In this document: piece after piece, positions 1 through 6,065 of the stretch
How positions within the stretch are numbered: position 1 is the stretch's first letter
Layout: each line of letters starts with the position of its first letter
Assembly (NCBI GenBank): GCA_903886165.1
Contig: CAISLL010000185.1
Coordinates: 1 to 6,465 of the forward strand
Origin: an uncultured beta proteobacterium
Lineage (GTDB): Bacteria > Pseudomonadota > Gammaproteobacteria > Burkholderiales > Burkholderiaceae_C
Length of the DNA stretch: 6,465 bases
Direction of reading: 5' to 3'
Notes under the pieces: generated by a model
The model's database searches: none
Told to the model about the DNA's origin: nothing
The model's input: the letters and a program-made list of their open reading frames with translations, nothing else
Position numbers and translations under genes: made by a program

Positions 1-430
1 AAAAAATGGTAACCTGGCGATTCTGCTGGATCAGGTATTTGTCGACCGGCACATTTAACATGACATCTGCCGGCCCATACCCCAGGTAGTGGCCTTTCCA
101 AACCATGTTACGCAAGTCATCGTTCATGTTTTCGCCAGCATCAAATGGCAACAATGCCAATTTCAGATTGAGTTGCTTGGCCAGTGCTTCTGCCAAGGCC
201 ACATCCAGACCGAACATGTCTCCTGACGCGCCACTGGAAAAAGGCGCATTGTCCTTATAGACCGCAACTTTCAATGTGCCCTTTGCGCGGATTTTTGCCA
301 GGTCATCCAAATCACCCTCAGCAAAGACGGGCGAGACGCCCAGTGCCAACAACAATCCGATGCTTCTACGCCGGCTGATCATGCCGTCTGACGCAGCCTG
401 AGACAAATAATGAGAAGTGGATGCCAACAT
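1..430 (-). CDS. Quinoprotein dehydrogenase-associated periplasmic solute-binding-like protein (3' end beyond window)
   Basis: The frame is open from an ATG at 430 to the left edge, giving 143 residues with no stop, so the C-terminus is missing. AGGAG at 445-441 lies 10 nt before this ATG, which supports it over an inner ATG at 382. The N-terminus carries SRRRSIGLLLALGVSPVFA (residues 19-37), a signal peptide with a twin-arginine flavour. It is followed by LAKIRAKGTLKVAVYKDNAP and a segment with MFGLDVALAEALAKQL, the usual opening of family 3 extracellular solute-binding proteins. Such proteins beside PedF-type cytochromes belong to the quinoprotein-dehydrogenase-associated binding-protein family; the related MxaJ/XoxJ proteins serve methanol dehydrogenases rather than a transporter. 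The gene follows pedF by 89 bp on the same strand, with no clear terminator between them, so they are probably co-transcribed. A role in dehydrogenase maturation or activation is inferred from context. An ordinary ABC transporter binding protein cannot be excluded without the missing part. Confidence 0.8.
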   Translation of the reverse strand, partial: MLASTSHYLSQAASDGMISRRRSIGLLLALGVSPVFAEGDLDDLAKIRAKGTLKVAVYKDNAPFSSGASGDMFGLDVALAEALAKQLNLKLALLPFDAGENMNDDLRNMVWKGHYLGYGPADVMLNVPVDKYLIQQNRQVTIF

Positions 431-519
431 GTAAAGTGTTCTCCTGGATGAAGTTTCAACTGCAGCAGCTGGCGCAATCACTATCGTTCAGCGGCCAAGT
501 CTATTGCAGGGTCGTGAGT

Positions 520-1008
520 TTACTTTTCGCGCCGGGTTTCGATGTAAGTCCTGATGGCCCACATGGCTTCCTGGGACAGGATTCCTTCAAAGTGCGGCAT
601 GTAAACACGGCCATCACGCACTCGCCCACGCCGCACAGTGGCAAGGAAATATTCGTCGATCTCCTTGAAGCAGGAGTTTTTAGCAGCTTCGCTGGCCATA
701 CCCATGCAATCTGCGTCAACTTTACGCAGATCAGGTGACATGCCACCCGAAATGGCTTCGAGTCCATGGCATCGTGCGCAGTTCTGGTTGTACGCAGAAG
801 TGCCTATGCGCAAGGCCTCTGCATTGGCATCGCCAGTGCTGTACGGGTTTGAATCACGCCATTTTTCACCGAGCTGAGGCAGGGTGCTGGTGTCAACGGA
901 TTGCGGCACAACGTCCCCATGGGCGTACGCCGATCCAGACGCAAGACCCAATACCGCCATCGAAATCACGCCAAGGCGTTTGACCGCCAGAGAAAATTTA
1001 ATCTGCAT
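520..1008 (-). CDS. pedF: Cytochrome c-550 of the PedF type
   Basis: This is a 162-residue secreted mono-haem cytochrome c. Residues 1-29 form a Sec signal peptide ending AYA before HGDVVPQ. The haem site is CARCH (Cys77, Cys80, His81), and Met137 in VYMPHFEG is the likely second iron ligand. Two further cysteines, Cys101 and Cys113, sit in the loop after the haem site and may form a disulfide. The stretches SAYNQNCARCHGLEAISGG and LSQEAMWAIRTYIETR are typical of PedF, the periplasmic electron acceptor of PQQ alcohol dehydrogenases in Pseudomonas. The start is supported by GAGGA at 1022-1018, 9 nt before the ATG. Its promoter region holds a sigma-54 match at 1073-1058. The expected job is to carry electrons from the quinoprotein to the respiratory chain. 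It sits more than 3 kb from the dehydrogenase, on the other side of the regulator gene, and shares an apparent operon with the downstream binding-protein gene. Confidence 0.92.
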   Translation of the reverse strand: MQIKFSLAVKRLGVISMAVLGLASGSAYAHGDVVPQSVDTSTLPQLGEKWRDSNPYSTGDANAEALRIGTSAYNQNCARCHGLEAISGGMSPDLRKVDADCMGMASEAAKNSCFKEIDEYFLATVRRGRVRDGRVYMPHFEGILSQEAMWAIRTYIETRREK

Positions 1009-1026
1009 ATGAATATGTCCTCATGA

Positions 1027-1043
1027 ATGCAACAAAAATACCA
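1027..1043 (-). promoter_or_regulatory. Second -24/-12-like sequence upstream of pedF
   Basis: On the minus strand this reads TGGTATT-TTTG-TTGCA, again with GG-N10-GC spacing, 30 bp downstream of the better match. If used, transcription would start near 1017, only about 9 nt before the ATG and past the GAGGA ribosome-binding site. It is therefore a poor promoter for this gene as annotated and may be a decoy RNA-polymerase binding site or chance. Confidence 0.3.
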
Positions 1044-1057
1044 CTCACATCAAACTT

Positions 1058-1073
1058 AGCAATAAGCAAGCCA
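1058..1073 (-). promoter_or_regulatory. Candidate sigma-54 (-24/-12) promoter of pedF
   Basis: Read on the minus strand the site is TGGCTTG-CTTA-TTGCT, with GG and GC exactly 10 nt apart. The consensus is TGGCACG-N4-TTGCW; the invariant GG and GC and the whole TTGCT block match. Transcription would start near 1047, leaving a leader of about 38 nt that contains the pedF ribosome-binding site. The neighbouring gene encodes a sigma-54 activator, which strengthens the call. Confidence 0.72.
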
Positions 1074-1146
1074 CAACGGCCATATTCGCTTCCCGCACTG
1101 TTCGTGGGTCTAGATGGTGTTTGTCCGGCCAATCACACCGCCAGAG

Positions 1147-1186
1147 TGTGTCAATTTGGGTCAACTGTTCCATGAGACTTGACACA
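1147..1186. promoter_or_regulatory. Inverted repeat in the divergent region, candidate activator binding site
   Basis: TGTGTCAA at 1147-1154 is mirrored exactly by TTGACACA at 1179-1186, with 24 bp between them; a third GTCAA lies inside at 1160-1164. The centre is about 120 bp upstream of the predicted pedF start, a normal distance for the upstream activating sequence of a sigma-54 activator. The right arm contains TTGACA (1179-1184), a perfect -35 hexamer facing the regulator gene, but no good -10 follows at the usual spacing. Binding here could also affect the regulator's own transcription. Confidence 0.45.
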
Positions 1187-1284
1187 AAAGCTCATGCAAG
1201 ACGCTCTAAACGCATCAATAACACCTTTTCCCAAGGGTTTTTGCCAATGGCGAAAGGTTCCGAATGACGCAACACTGAGGTTAA

Positions 1285-3312
1285 TTGATCAAAATCATGC
1301 ACGCAAACTCCGCCTCACCCATTTTTGACCGTCGCCGACAAGCGATGGGTGGCATTGCTGACGACGATGACAGTTTGAGCCAGTTAATTGCCCAGTCTCA
1401 TGCGAGATCAACTGACTACGGAATTTCGCGCCAGGACGAGGCCGATTTTTCTTGCCTCGGCCACCCATCACTGGTTCAGTCATTGGATGAAAACAGATTT
1501 CTGTTCCAGCATGCCGCGCCGGTCATGGAGGCCTTGTATGCCCAGATCGTCAATACCCACAGCGTCGTTTTGTTGACATCGGCGAATGGCTTGGTCTTGC
1601 ACACCCTCGGTGACCCGGATTTTCTTGAAAAGGCATCCAGAGTGGCGCTCACGCCAGGAGTCAATTGGTCGGAACAATCCAAAGGTACCAATGCCATTGG
1701 TACTGCACTGCATGAAAAACGCCCCCTGATGATTGATGGCAGGCAACACTTCATGAACGTCAATCAAGCGCTGACATGCTCCTGCGCGCCCATCATTGAT
1801 CCGTACGGACAGGTCATTGGCGCACTAGATGTCACTGGCGACCACCGGCATTCACATCTACACACACTGGCGCTGGTTCGCATGTCCGGGCAGATGATTG
1901 AAAACCACATGTTCACTGAAACCTTCAGTTCCGAGGTTTGCGTCCGATTTCATGCACGGCCAGAATTTTTGGGCACACTGGTAGAAGGCATTGCGGTGTT
2001 TTCTTCGGACGGCAGGTTCTTGTCGGCTAATCGAAGCGCGCAGTTTCAGATCGGATTGTCCCTTGATGCATTGAAAGCTCACACGTTCTCTTCGCTGTTT
2101 GGCATTGCCGTATCACGTCTCTATGAAATTTTTGGTGGCGTCATCACCAGGCCGCATCAACTTAATTTGTTCAGTGGCCTGTCCGTCTGGTGCCATGCGA
2201 AGGTGAAGCCACTTGGGCAATGGTTACACGGGCAGGACCCGCGTATTCCACAGGGACAACCCGCTGTGGCAGGCCAGGCCAGCACTGGCACGTCGGCCCA
2301 TCGCAAACTGGAAATGTCGAGCCTGAGGTATCTTGACACCGGTGATGCTCAAATAGCGGCCGTGATTCGCAAGCTATGCATGGTCAGGAACCATGGCATT
2401 CCGATCATGATCCTCGGTGAAACCGGTACCGGAAAAGATTTGATGGCCAAAGCGATCCATTCAGATTCAGACCGTTCCGGTCATCCATTTATCTCGGTCA
2501 ACTGTGCGTCGATCCCTGAAACCTTGATCGAATCCGAATTGTTCGGCTACGAGGACGGTGCATTCACGGGTGCCCGAAAGAAAGGGTCGATCGGGAAAAT
2601 TCAGCAGGCCCATGGTGGCACCCTTTTTCTTGATGAAATCGGCGACATGCCCAAACATTTGCAGGCGCGACTGCTTCGGGTGTTGCAGGATCGAAAAGTC
2701 AACCCGCTCGGAGCGGGGAAAGAAATCGAAGTGGATGTGGCAGTCATCTGCGCCACCAACAAGAATCTGAAAGAAATGATCGCCCAGGGTGCGTTCCGTG
2801 AAGACTTGTATTACCGTCTCAACGGACTGGTCGTTCGTTTGCCAGCGCTGCGGGAGCGTTCTGACTTTGAACTCATGACCAAAAGAATTCTGGTCAGCCT
2901 GTGCGACAAGCGCGCGCCAGTCAGCTTGTCAGCCGAGGTGTTCGAGATGTTCAAGAATTACAACTGGCCCGGCAATTTCAGGCAATTGCACAATTTGTTA
3001 CGCACAGCCGTCGTCATGGCGGACCAGGATGGGCTAATTGGCAAACAACATTTGCCAGATGACTTCCTGGATGACATCGGGCAATCAAGCCAGATCTGCA
3101 GTCAGACGATACCGGTCGCTAGTCAAATGGAAGATTCCAGCCTTGGAACCAATGACCAGACTGGCAACCTCGAGGACGTCACCTTGGCTGCCATGGCGCA
3201 AACACTCCGACTGCATAAAGGCAACGTTTCGACCACAGCAAAGGCCCTTGGCGTGTCGCGCAACACCATTTACCGCAAGAAAAATCTTTTGCCCCCTGAC
3301 GTCTGGGCTTGA
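1285..3312 (+). CDS. Sigma-54-dependent transcriptional activator, AcoR family
   Basis: This 675-residue protein has the AcoR-type layout. A GAF sensor domain spans roughly residues 85-215 (with SKGTNAIGTAL and SCAPIIDPYGQVIGALDVTG), followed by a probable PAS domain (about 222-290, LVEGIAVFSSDGRFLSANRS). The AAA+ domain has Walker A GETGTGKD (378-385), the sigma-54 contact loop GAFTGA (425-430) and Walker B GGTLFLDE (444-451). The C-terminus holds a Fis-type helix-turn-helix (646-666, GNVSTTAKALGVSRNTIYRKK region). All parts needed for sigma-54 activation are intact. There is no receiver domain, so it probably senses a small molecule directly through GAF. TTG at 1285 is 4 nt after GAGG (1277-1280); ATG at 1297 is the alternative but lies 16 nt from it, and a stop at 1282-1284 rules out earlier starts. 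AcoR relatives respond to acetoin or alcohols. Its position between two groups with sigma-54 promoter matches suggests it controls alcohol oxidation here; the inducer is unknown. Confidence 0.93.
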   Translation: MIKIMHANSASPIFDRRRQAMGGIADDDDSLSQLIAQSHARSTDYGISRQDEADFSCLGHPSLVQSLDENRFLFQHAAPVMEALYAQIVNTHSVVLLTSANGLVLHTLGDPDFLEKASRVALTPGVNWSEQSKGTNAIGTALHEKRPLMIDGRQHFMNVNQALTCSCAPIIDPYGQVIGALDVTGDHRHSHLHTLALVRMSGQMIENHMFTETFSSEVCVRFHARPEFLGTLVEGIAVFSSDGRFLSANRSAQFQIGLSLDALKAHTFSSLFGIAVSRLYEIFGGVITRPHQLNLFSGLSVWCHAKVKPLGQWLHGQDPRIPQGQPAVAGQASTGTSAHRKLEMSSLRYLDTGDAQIAAVIRKLCMVRNHGIPIMILGETGTGKDLMAKAIHSDSDRSGHPFISVNCASIPETLIESELFGYEDGAFTGARKKGSIGKIQQAHGGTLFLDEIGDMPKHLQARLLRVLQDRKVNPLGAGKEIEVDVAVICATNKNLKEMIAQGAFREDLYYRLNGLVVRLPALRERSDFELMTKRILVSLCDKRAPVSLSAEVFEMFKNYNWPGNFRQLHNLLRTAVVMADQDGLIGKQHLPDDFLDDIGQSSQICSQTIPVASQMEDSSLGTNDQTGNLEDVTLAAMAQTLRLHKGNVSTTAKALGVSRNTIYRKKNLLPPDVWA

Positions 3313-3320
3313 AGATCACC

Positions 3321-3701
3321 TTAATTCAGAGACAAGATCCAGTAGACCACCTGGCGTGCATCAGATTCACTGATGGCGACGGCATTGGGTGGCATGGCGA
3401 TACCCGCTGCCTTGTTTTTCCAGTGGCTGGCGTAAGGGTTGGAGCCTTCAAGCACGATGCGCGTCAGAAAATCTGCTGCACCGGGCTTGCCACGGTACTG
3501 GTTTGCCACATCTTGCCAAGCTGGTCCCACCGGCAACACGCCGTCTTTAGACACCACATGTTTGATGCTATGACAAGTAAAGCAACCAGCGTTTGCGGCG
3601 ATTTTTTTGGCTGCATCGTCCGCTGCCTGCTGAGCGGAGGCGGTCATGGCCAACAGGGCCAGTACGCCAAAGGTAAAGCATATTTTGTGATGGCGTTTCA
3701 T
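3321..3701 (-). CDS. Small periplasmic class I cytochrome c (second of a pair)
   Basis: This is a 126-residue secreted mono-haem cytochrome. The signal peptide is residues 1-23 (MKRHHKICFTFGVLALLAMTASA), so ATG 3701 is preferred over a start 12 codons upstream. The haem site is CFTCH (Cys40, Cys43, His44), and Met103 in GIAMPPN is the probable axial ligand. The C-terminal ARQVVYWILSLN helix is typical of cytochromes of the c551 kind. An insert of about 17 residues relative to the upstream cytochrome (around SNPYASHWKNKAAG) distinguishes it. No strong ribosome-binding site is seen. It follows the other cytochrome gene by 40 bp and the dehydrogenase on the same strand, so all three probably form one operon. 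It likely accepts electrons from the quinoprotein or relays them to an oxidase; which of the two is not visible. Its stop is 8 bp from the stop of the convergent regulator gene. Confidence 0.9.
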   Translation of the reverse strand: MKRHHKICFTFGVLALLAMTASAQQAADDAAKKIAANAGCFTCHSIKHVVSKDGVLPVGPAWQDVANQYRGKPGAADFLTRIVLEGSNPYASHWKNKAAGIAMPPNAVAISESDARQVVYWILSLN

Positions 3702-3741
3702 CGTTGTAAATTCAGTAGTAGGCAAAGTAAAAGGCAACAGG

Positions 3742-4068
3742 CTAGGGCTTGTGCGACATCACCCAAGTGGTCAAGGTCGTCAAATCTTCGTTACTGATGC
3801 TTGCGTGGGGAGGCATAGGGACACGACCCCACTTGCCGCGTGAGCCGTTTTTGACACTTTGTGCCAGTGAACTCACGGCATCCGCATCATTGGCGTATTT
3901 GGCTGCCACATCCTTGAAGGCCGGGCCAACTATCTTCTCTGTGACCGAATGACACGACAAGCAGCCACTCGCTTTCACCAAGTCAGCCACGTCAGAGCTC
4001 TCTTGTGCAAACGCTTGACCTGTCGCGCTTAGGACCAGCAGGGCGGCCAGTAAAAATCTGGGTTTCAT
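3742..4068 (-). CDS. Small periplasmic cytochrome c551-like protein
   Basis: This is a 108-residue secreted mono-haem cytochrome. Residues 1-21 are a signal peptide (MKPRFLLAALLVLSATGQAFA). The haem site is CLSCH (Cys36, Cys39, His40), VGPAFKDVAAKY follows as in c551/c8-type cytochromes, and Met85 in RVPMPPH is the expected sixth ligand. ATG 4068 is chosen because it begins the signal peptide; an in-frame TTG at 4104 would add 12 residues and sits directly against GGAG, too close to be a normal start. The ribosome-binding site before 4068 is weak. The gene begins 63 bp after the dehydrogenase stop on the same strand. Role by family and context: electron carrier for the dehydrogenase, in the periplasm. 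The separate PedF means this locus offers at least three possible electron acceptors for one dehydrogenase. Confidence 0.92.
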   Translation of the reverse strand: MKPRFLLAALLVLSATGQAFAQESSDVADLVKASGCLSCHSVTEKIVGPAFKDVAAKYANDADAVSSLAQSVKNGSRGKWGRVPMPPHASISNEDLTTLTTWVMSHKP

Positions 4069-4096
4069 GGTTGAATTGTGACCAACAGAACTCACA

Positions 4097-4122
4097 AGGC
4101 CCAACTCCGGAGAGCGGGCCCT
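4097..4122 (-). other. Intergenic hairpin between dehydrogenase and cytochrome genes
   Basis: On the minus strand AGGGCCC pairs with GGGCCT (one bulged G), enclosing a second small palindrome CTCCGGAG. No T-run follows, so it is not a standard terminator. It might reduce read-through or protect the upstream mRNA, giving unequal amounts of enzyme and cytochromes. That role is only inferred. Confidence 0.3.
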
Positions 4123-4131
4123 GTACCTCTG

Positions 4132-5850
4132 TTACTTGATGAGTTTGAACGTCCAGACCGAACCACCCTGTTCGAGCAAGTTCACCTTTTTGGCAACCTC
4201 ACCACCCCACAGCGGCACCGCGCCACCCCAACCAGACACCACGCTGACGTATTGCTCGCCGCCTTCTTTCCAGGTGATGGGAGGCGCCACAATGCCAGAG
4301 CCGGTCTGGAACTGCCAAACCACTTTGCCGGTCTTGGCATCAGCTGCCTTCAGATAGCCTTCTGGTGTGCCCCAGAAGACCAAATCACCGGTTGTCATGA
4401 CACCACCCCACAGAGGTGCGGTGTTTTTGACTTCCCAAGCCACCTTGCCGGTTTTTGGATCAATGGCGCGCAAGGAACCAATGTGGTCGTCAAAAAGCGG
4501 TTTGATGGTGAACCCTGCGCCCAAAAAGGCAGCACCTTTTTTGTAGGCGATCGGCTCATTCCAGATGTCCATGCCCCATTCGTTGGTCGGCACATAGAAC
4601 AGGCCGGTCTTGGGGCTGTAGGCCATGGGCATCTGGTTCTTGCCACCCAGGAAGCCAGGAGCAGCAAAAGCCGTTTTACCCTTTTTGCCATCCATACCGG
4701 GGGCGGTGGGGTCACCCGGACGATTTTCCTCGATGAGGTTCGGACGACCGGTTTTCAGGTCAATGCTGCCGGCCCACGTGGTTTTCTTGACAAACGGGAA
4801 GGCATTCACCAATTTTCCGGTGACAGCGTCATTCACGTAAAAGAAACCATTGCGGTCGGCCTTGGCACCCATGCGCTTGCCATCCATGTCAAACGTGATG
4901 AATTCATTGACACCGTCATAGTCCCAACCGTCGTTCGGGGTGTTTTGGTAATGCCAGACAATTTTTCCGGTCTTGACATCAATGGCAATGGTGGACGCAG
5001 AGTACAGGTTGTCACCCTTGCGAACGTGGCTGTTCCAGGGGCCAGGGTTGCCCGTACCAAAATAAGCCAGGCCAGTCTTGGCATCGTAGGTGCCACCAAG
5101 CCAAGGAGTAGCACCACCGGTTTTCCAGGTTTCACCCGGCCAGGTGGCGTTGGTGGTGCCAGTGATGCCGTTGTCTTGGCCATTCAAGGTGCCCATATGA
5201 CCTTCTACGGTCGGGCGACTCCAAACCAGTTTACCGGTCTTCGGGTCACGCGCTTCCACCCGACCCACCACACCGAATTCACCACCTGAGAGACCAGTAA
5301 TTAGCAGGCCTTCGGCAATCAAGGGCGCAGCTGAATAGCTGTAGCCAGCGCTGTAGTCGTCAATCTTCTCGCGCCAAACGACCTTGCCGGTGGTTTGATC
5401 CAGAGCCACCAATTGCGCATCCAGTGTGCCGAAAATCACCAGGTTGTCATACAAGGCCGCGCCACGGTTGATCACGTCACAGCAAGGCATGATGCCTTCA
5501 GGCAAACGGTGCTCATATTTCCAGAGCTTCGCCCCGGTCTTGGAATCCAGCGCAAAGATCCGTGAGTACGATGCAGTCACAAACATCTTGCCGTTGTGCA
5601 CCAAGGGTTGCGATTCCTGGCCACGCTGTTTTTCACCACCAAACGACATGGACCATGCTGGCACCAGGCGGCTGATGGTTTTGGCATTGACGTCGGTCAA
5701 AGTTGAATGGCGCTGGCCTTGTGAACCCATACCCCAACTCAGCACGTTTTCCGCTGAACTGGCATCGTTGGCGATCATGGCGTCTGTGACTTGCGCGCCC
5801 GCATGGGCGGTGGCTGCCATGATCAGAATACTTAATAGGTTGCGTTTCAA
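4132..5850 (-). CDS. pedH: PQQ-dependent alcohol dehydrogenase, predicted lanthanide-dependent (ExaF/PedH type)
   Basis: This periplasmic eight-bladed quinoprotein oxidises an alcohol to the aldehyde and passes electrons to cytochrome c. It is 572 residues long, normal for the family. The start is TTG 5850: GCAGGAG ends 8 nt upstream and it begins a clean signal peptide (MKRNLLSILIMAATAHA, residues 1-17). Visible family features are the vicinal Cys123-Cys124 pair, metal ligands Glu191 (GGEFG) and Asn268 (GTGNPGPW), catalytic Asp310, Arg333 (DRNG), several tryptophan-docking repeats such as DAKTGKVVW, and the C-terminal SGWGGAVPLWGGEVAKK segment. Asp312, two residues after the catalytic Asp (GWDYDG), is the hallmark of lanthanide enzymes; calcium enzymes have Ala (MxaF) or Ser (ExaA) there. 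Overall wording is nearest to ethanol-type ExaF/PedH rather than methanol-specific MxaF, and no MxaI small subunit is present. Substrate range cannot be read from sequence. A sigma-54 promoter match lies upstream, and two cytochrome c genes follow in the same direction. Confidence 0.93.
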   Translation of the reverse strand: MKRNLLSILIMAATAHAGAQVTDAMIANDASSAENVLSWGMGSQGQRHSTLTDVNAKTISRLVPAWSMSFGGEKQRGQESQPLVHNGKMFVTASYSRIFALDSKTGAKLWKYEHRLPEGIMPCCDVINRGAALYDNLVIFGTLDAQLVALDQTTGKVVWREKIDDYSAGYSYSAAPLIAEGLLITGLSGGEFGVVGRVEARDPKTGKLVWSRPTVEGHMGTLNGQDNGITGTTNATWPGETWKTGGATPWLGGTYDAKTGLAYFGTGNPGPWNSHVRKGDNLYSASTIAIDVKTGKIVWHYQNTPNDGWDYDGVNEFITFDMDGKRMGAKADRNGFFYVNDAVTGKLVNAFPFVKKTTWAGSIDLKTGRPNLIEENRPGDPTAPGMDGKKGKTAFAAPGFLGGKNQMPMAYSPKTGLFYVPTNEWGMDIWNEPIAYKKGAAFLGAGFTIKPLFDDHIGSLRAIDPKTGKVAWEVKNTAPLWGGVMTTGDLVFWGTPEGYLKAADAKTGKVVWQFQTGSGIVAPPITWKEGGEQYVSVVSGWGGAVPLWGGEVAKKVNLLEQGGSVWTFKLIK

Positions 5851-5960
5851 TTGATCGTCTCCTGCATGTTTGTAAGGATGGTTTTTGTTCTGGCGCAGCG
5901 TGCCCAGGCAATGATGGGCTAGCTTGAAAGCTTTCCAGCGACGCCCACTTACGAAACTTC

Positions 5961-5975
5961 GCAACTTTTATGCCA
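5961..5975 (-). promoter_or_regulatory. Sigma-54 (-24/-12) promoter of the dehydrogenase operon
   Basis: The minus strand reads TGGCATA-AAAG-TTGC, matching the consensus TGGCACG-N4-TTGC at nearly every informative base and with exact GG-N10-GC spacing. Transcription would start near 5949, giving a leader of about 100 nt before the TTG start. The in-frame upstream TTG at 5964 is part of the -12 element itself, so it cannot be translated from this promoter. Confidence 0.78.
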
Positions 5976-6065
5976 ATGAAAAAACGCGTCTGCAGGGTGA
6001 TTTAGCCGGGTAATGGGAAGATTCTTGTCCCATCTGTTCATTCAACAGCGACCCACGATGTAACA

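Noticed and set aside
184..378. 64-codon proline- and arginine-rich frame on the plus strand
   Set aside because: It is antisense to the binding-protein gene, which has a ribosome-binding site, signal peptide and family-typical sequence.
1179..1210. Sigma-70 promoter for the regulator (TTGACA with TCTAAA)
   Set aside because: The spacer would be 20 bp and the -10 is poor; only the -35 resemblance was kept, as a note on the inverted repeat.
3309..3797. 162-codon open frame on the plus strand overlapping the regulator end
   Set aside because: It is antisense to both cytochrome genes, whose haem motifs and signal peptides are unmistakable.
4078..5289. 403-codon open frame on the plus strand
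   Set aside because: It lies antisense to the well-supported dehydrogenase, shows no recognisable domain, and is explained by codon-bias effects on the opposite strand.
4132..5850. Calcium-dependent methanol dehydrogenase large subunit (MxaF)
   Set aside because: The Asp at position 312, ethanol-type sequence features and absence of mxaI or mxaG neighbours argue against it.
5851..5964. In-frame 38-residue N-terminal extension of the dehydrogenase
   Set aside because: It would start at the TTG inside the -12 promoter element, has no signal-peptide character, and would bury the GCAGGAG ribosome-binding site and the clear signal peptide starting at 5850.
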